The notes under the pieces: generated by a model | Databases searched by the model: none | Told to the model about the DNA's origin: nothing | Seen by the model: the letters and a program-made list of their open reading frames with translations, nothing else | Made by a program: the position numbers and the translations under genes | Shown here: in pieces, positions 61,699-64,000 of the stretch | Layout: the number at the start of each line of letters is the position of its first letter | How positions within the stretch are numbered: position 1 is the first letter of the stretch | Assembly: GCF_002901445.1 (NCBI RefSeq) | Contig: NZ_PPPD01000001.1 | Coordinates: 124,001 to 188,000, forward strand | Origin: Deinococcus koreensis | Lineage (GTDB): Bacteria; Deinococcota; Deinococci; Deinococcales; Deinococcaceae | Reading direction: 5' to 3' | Length of the DNA stretch: 64,000 nt

Positions 61699-64000
61699 TC
61701 AGCGGGCGAACAGGCGGTAGGACACGCCGAAGCGCAGGCGGGTGGTCTTGTCCGTGTTCTCGACACCGATGCTGACACTGGTGCGCGGATTGATGTTGTA
61801 GGCCGTGCTGAAGCTGGGCCGCAGCGACTGGAGATCCAGGCCGTTCAGGGTCGTGCTGACCCGGAAGGTGAAGCGGTTGTCCGGGGTGTTGTAGGTCGCG
61901 TCGATCAGCCCCCGCCCGCTCAGATCGACCTGATACTGCAGGTAGAGGTCGCGGGTCAGGTAGGAGCCGAGGGTCACGGTGGCCCCGAAGCTGCCGTCGG
62001 CGTTGGAGATCTGGGGCGTGAACCGGAACACGTTCAGCCCGAAGGCGCGGGCGATGGTGCGCTCGACCTCGCCCAGCACGTACAGGTTCAGGGCGGTCTG
62101 CAGGGCGCTGCTGCCCAGGGCCCCCAGGTTGCCGGGCAGGGCGGTCAGGTTGGGCACCCCGGTGGCGACCAGCGCGTACAGTTCGGGCTCGCTGTAGGCC
62201 GTGCCCGTCGCGGGATCGCTGCAGGCGGCCCCCTGGGTGGTGCAGCTCAGGGTGGTCTTGAGGTCGAGCACCGTGTCGCCCCGGGCCCGGGCCACGAACT
62301 GCCCGGCGAGGTTCACGGTCACGGGCACGACCTGGTTGGTGGTCGAGGCCGGCACGCTGCCCCGCGCGGTGATGTCGAAGCGGGGGTAGAGGCTGTTGCC
62401 GTCGAAGGTCACGCGGCTGTCCTGCAGGGTGAACTCGTTCTCACGCAGGGAGATGAAGCCGCGCTGGGACCTGATCTCGCCGCTCAGCAGGGGCCGCGAA
62501 CCGCTGCCGGACAGCACCAGGCCGCCGCTGAAGTCGGCCCGCACCAGATTCTCGTCCACGCGGATGCCGCCCGGCGCGCGGATGGGAATGTCCTCGAAGA
62601 CCAGCCGGTCGAGCAGGGGACGCGCCGGGGGCGCCGCCTGACCGTCCTGGGTGGGCCGCGGGAAGGACGTGTACACCTCCGGCAGGGGGCTGGCGTAGTT
62701 GTCGGTGGTGCGCCCGTCGGTCGTGCTGGTGGTCTGGCCCGGCGCCGGGATGGTCGAGGGCGCGTTGACCCGGCCCAGCGTGAGCCGCAGGAAGTCGGCC
62801 GCGCCCGTGACCCGGATCAGGCTGCCGTCGTCCACCGCCCGCAGGTCGGCGTTCAGGGAACTGTCGCGGCCGTAGACCACGCCCAGCGGCAGGTTGTAGT
62901 TGCGGGCCGTGAGGGTCAGGTTCCAGCGCGGAGCGATGTCGCCGCTCAGGCTCAGGGTGCCGGCCGTGGCGGCGGGGGCCGCCGGGGTGCCGGGGGTGGT
63001 CGAGCGGCTCTGGACGTCCAGCGCCCAGCGGCTCTCGGTGACCTGCTTCAGGGTGGCGGTGGTGTTGGGCAGCGCGCCCAGCGCCTGGGGAGCCAGCAGG
63101 CCGGCGAAGGCCACGCTGGTGCCGCTGAGTCTGCCCAGGGTGAGCTGGCCCCGGATGTCCACCCGGCCGTTCGTGCCCACCGTGCCGCCGGTCAGGACGT
63201 CGCCGCCCGCCGTGAACGCGCCGCTGTCGGGCAGATCCCCGGCGAATCGCGGCACCTGCACGCTCAGGCCCGCCACGCTGCCCGTGATGTTCGCGGCGCG
63301 CATGGCGGCGCGGGGCCGCTCGTAGGTGCCGGCGGCGCTGAGGGTCAGGCTGCCCTTGAGGCTGGTGTTCATGTCGGCCAGCGCGGGCACAAGCTGAAGC
63401 ACGGGCGTGAAGGTGGTGTCGGTGAACTGCGCGGTCAGGTCGACCCGTGAGCGGGTGTACTGGCCGCGCACGTCCCAGGTGCCGGCGCCGGCCAGCTGCA
63501 CGTTCACCGAGCGCAGCTCGCGGTCGGCGAAATCCAGCGAGCCGCTGCCGATCAGGGTGTCGGTCTGCGGGCGGCCGTCCACCATGCTCGTGGCGCTGAC
63601 CCGGATGCGCTCGGCCACCAGGGTCGCGCTGCCGGACGGCGGGTCGGCCAGCGGGAAGCGGAAGCGCACGACGCCGGTCAGCACGCCCTCGCCGGGGGTG
63701 GTGCCGGCCACCGCGCCCACCACCGCGCCCAGCGGCAGCGCGCGCAGGCTGCCCTGGCCGAAGACCTGACCGCCGTTCAGGCCAGCCGTGAACTCGGACT
63801 CGCCCAGGAAGCCCCGGATGCGCCAGTCGCCGGACACCTGGGTGCCCTCCAGGCGGGCCGGCAGGGTTCTGGGGCCGATGTTCAGGGCGGCCGAACGCAG
63901 CACGAAGGTGCCGCCGCCATCGCGCAGGTTCGCCTCGCCGCTGAGCTGGCCCGAGAGGCCCGGCGCGATCTTCAGGTCACGCACCTCCAGTTCGTCCAGC
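61699..64000 (-). CDS. TamB-like translocation/assembly module protein, N-terminal part outside the window
   Basis: C-terminal 767 residues of a long beta-taco protein of the TamB/DUF490 (AsmA-like) family, which bridges inner and outer membranes for lipid or outer-membrane-protein transport. Tandem beta repeats fill most of it (LTLSAAGTYERPRAAM, VRADFSGGLVLSGSGSRP). The terminal DUF490 region is clear: YSEPELYALVATGVPNL, LYVLGEVERTIARAFGLNVFRF, GSYLTRDLYLQYQVDLSG, ending in NTDKTTRLRFGVSYRLFAR. The frame continues past the window edge; the GTG at 63984 is an internal codon. Fits the outer membrane of Deinococcus. Confidence 0.88.
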   Translation of the reverse strand, partial: LDELEVRDLKIAPGLSGQLSGEANLRDGGGTFVLRSAALNIGPRTLPARLEGTQVSGDWRIRGFLGESEFTAGLNGGQVFGQGSLRALPLGAVVGAVAGTTPGEGVLTGVVRFRFPLADPPSGSATLVAERIRVSATSMVDGRPQTDTLIGSGSLDFADRELRSVNVQLAGAGTWDVRGQYTRSRVDLTAQFTDTTFTPVLQLVPALADMNTSLKGSLTLSAAGTYERPRAAMRAANITGSVAGLSVQVPRFAGDLPDSGAFTAGGDVLTGGTVGTNGRVDIRGQLTLGRLSGTSVAFAGLLAPQALGALPNTTATLKQVTESRWALDVQSRSTTPGTPAAPAATAGTLSLSGDIAPRWNLTLTARNYNLPLGVVYGRDSSLNADLRAVDDGSLIRVTGAADFLRLTLGRVNAPSTIPAPGQTTSTTDGRTTDNYASPLPEVYTSFPRPTQDGQAAPPARPLLDRLVFEDIPIRAPGGIRVDENLVRADFSGGLVLSGSGSRPLLSGEIRSQRGFISLRENEFTLQDSRVTFDGNSLYPRFDITARGSVPASTTNQVVPVTVNLAGQFVARARGDTVLDLKTTLSCTTQGAACSDPATGTAYSEPELYALVATGVPNLTALPGNLGALGSSALQTALNLYVLGEVERTIARAFGLNVFRFTPQISNADGSFGATVTLGSYLTRDLYLQYQVDLSGRGLIDATYNTPDNRFTFRVSTTLNGLDLQSLRPSFSTAYNINPRTSVSIGVENTDKTTRLRFGVSYRLFAR

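Noticed and set aside
63982..63984. GTG as start of the TamB-like gene
   Set aside because: The frame stays open to the window edge and the family is much longer; this is an internal valine codon.

Overview
This is a G+C-rich (roughly two thirds G+C by eye), gene-dense chromosomal window that looks like Deinococcus or a close relative. The reasons are a short HisG with a separate HisZ, a TamB-like protein together with many lipoproteins, several deinococcal-type families, and above all a recurring promoter layout. At more than twenty genes a -10 hexamer of TANNNT type ends 6 to 9 bases (most often 7) before the start codon, as expected for leaderless mRNAs. I used this layout to choose several starts.

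Layout. 1-9.9 kb: a CysQ-type phosphatase (cut by the window edge), an endonuclease III paralogue, DedA, a lipoprotein, hisZ-hisG, a MalY-type lyase, an MTA/SAH nucleosidase with an LrgAB pair, a MOSC protein divergent from a TetR regulator, and a cobalamin-type binding protein. 10-21 kb: cytochrome c, SppA, an M3 peptidase, a sugar ABC importer without an ATPase gene, a low-G+C insert gene, a flavin monooxygenase, PhoU and an HtrA protease. 21-31 kb: a BMP-type nucleoside/simple-sugar ABC importer whose binding protein lies 3.4 kb from its permeases; between them sit a thioredoxin-like/DsbD-alpha-like pair and MsrPQ. 32-38.6 kb: the conserved rpsB-tsf-pyrH-frr-cdsA-dxr-rseP series on the minus strand, without uppS. 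39-43 kb: a streptomycin-kinase-like protein, uppP, a DUF3445 protein and a secreted barnase-type RNase with a barstar-type inhibitor. 43-51.3 kb: three large lipoproteins (13 HYR domains; a hydin-like protein; NPCBM-malectin-Kelch). 51.3-64 kb: tRNA-Lys, ffh, a small pyrophosphatase-like protein, thiolase and 3-hydroxyacyl-CoA dehydrogenase, TrhO, an ABC-F protein with a long C-terminal extension, and a TamB-like protein that runs off the window.

The least expected items are two copies, in opposite orientation, of a ~140-160 bp MITE-like element with ACAGCGGTA-type ends, each starting at a gene's stop codon and carrying a hairpin whose stem differs between copies yet stays paired; a palindrome at the thiolase promoter; a low-G+C secreted-protein gene joined by a 4-base overlap to a sugar-permease gene; and two families of short intergenic repeats. 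I saw no CRISPR array, prophage, rRNA or complete insertion sequence.
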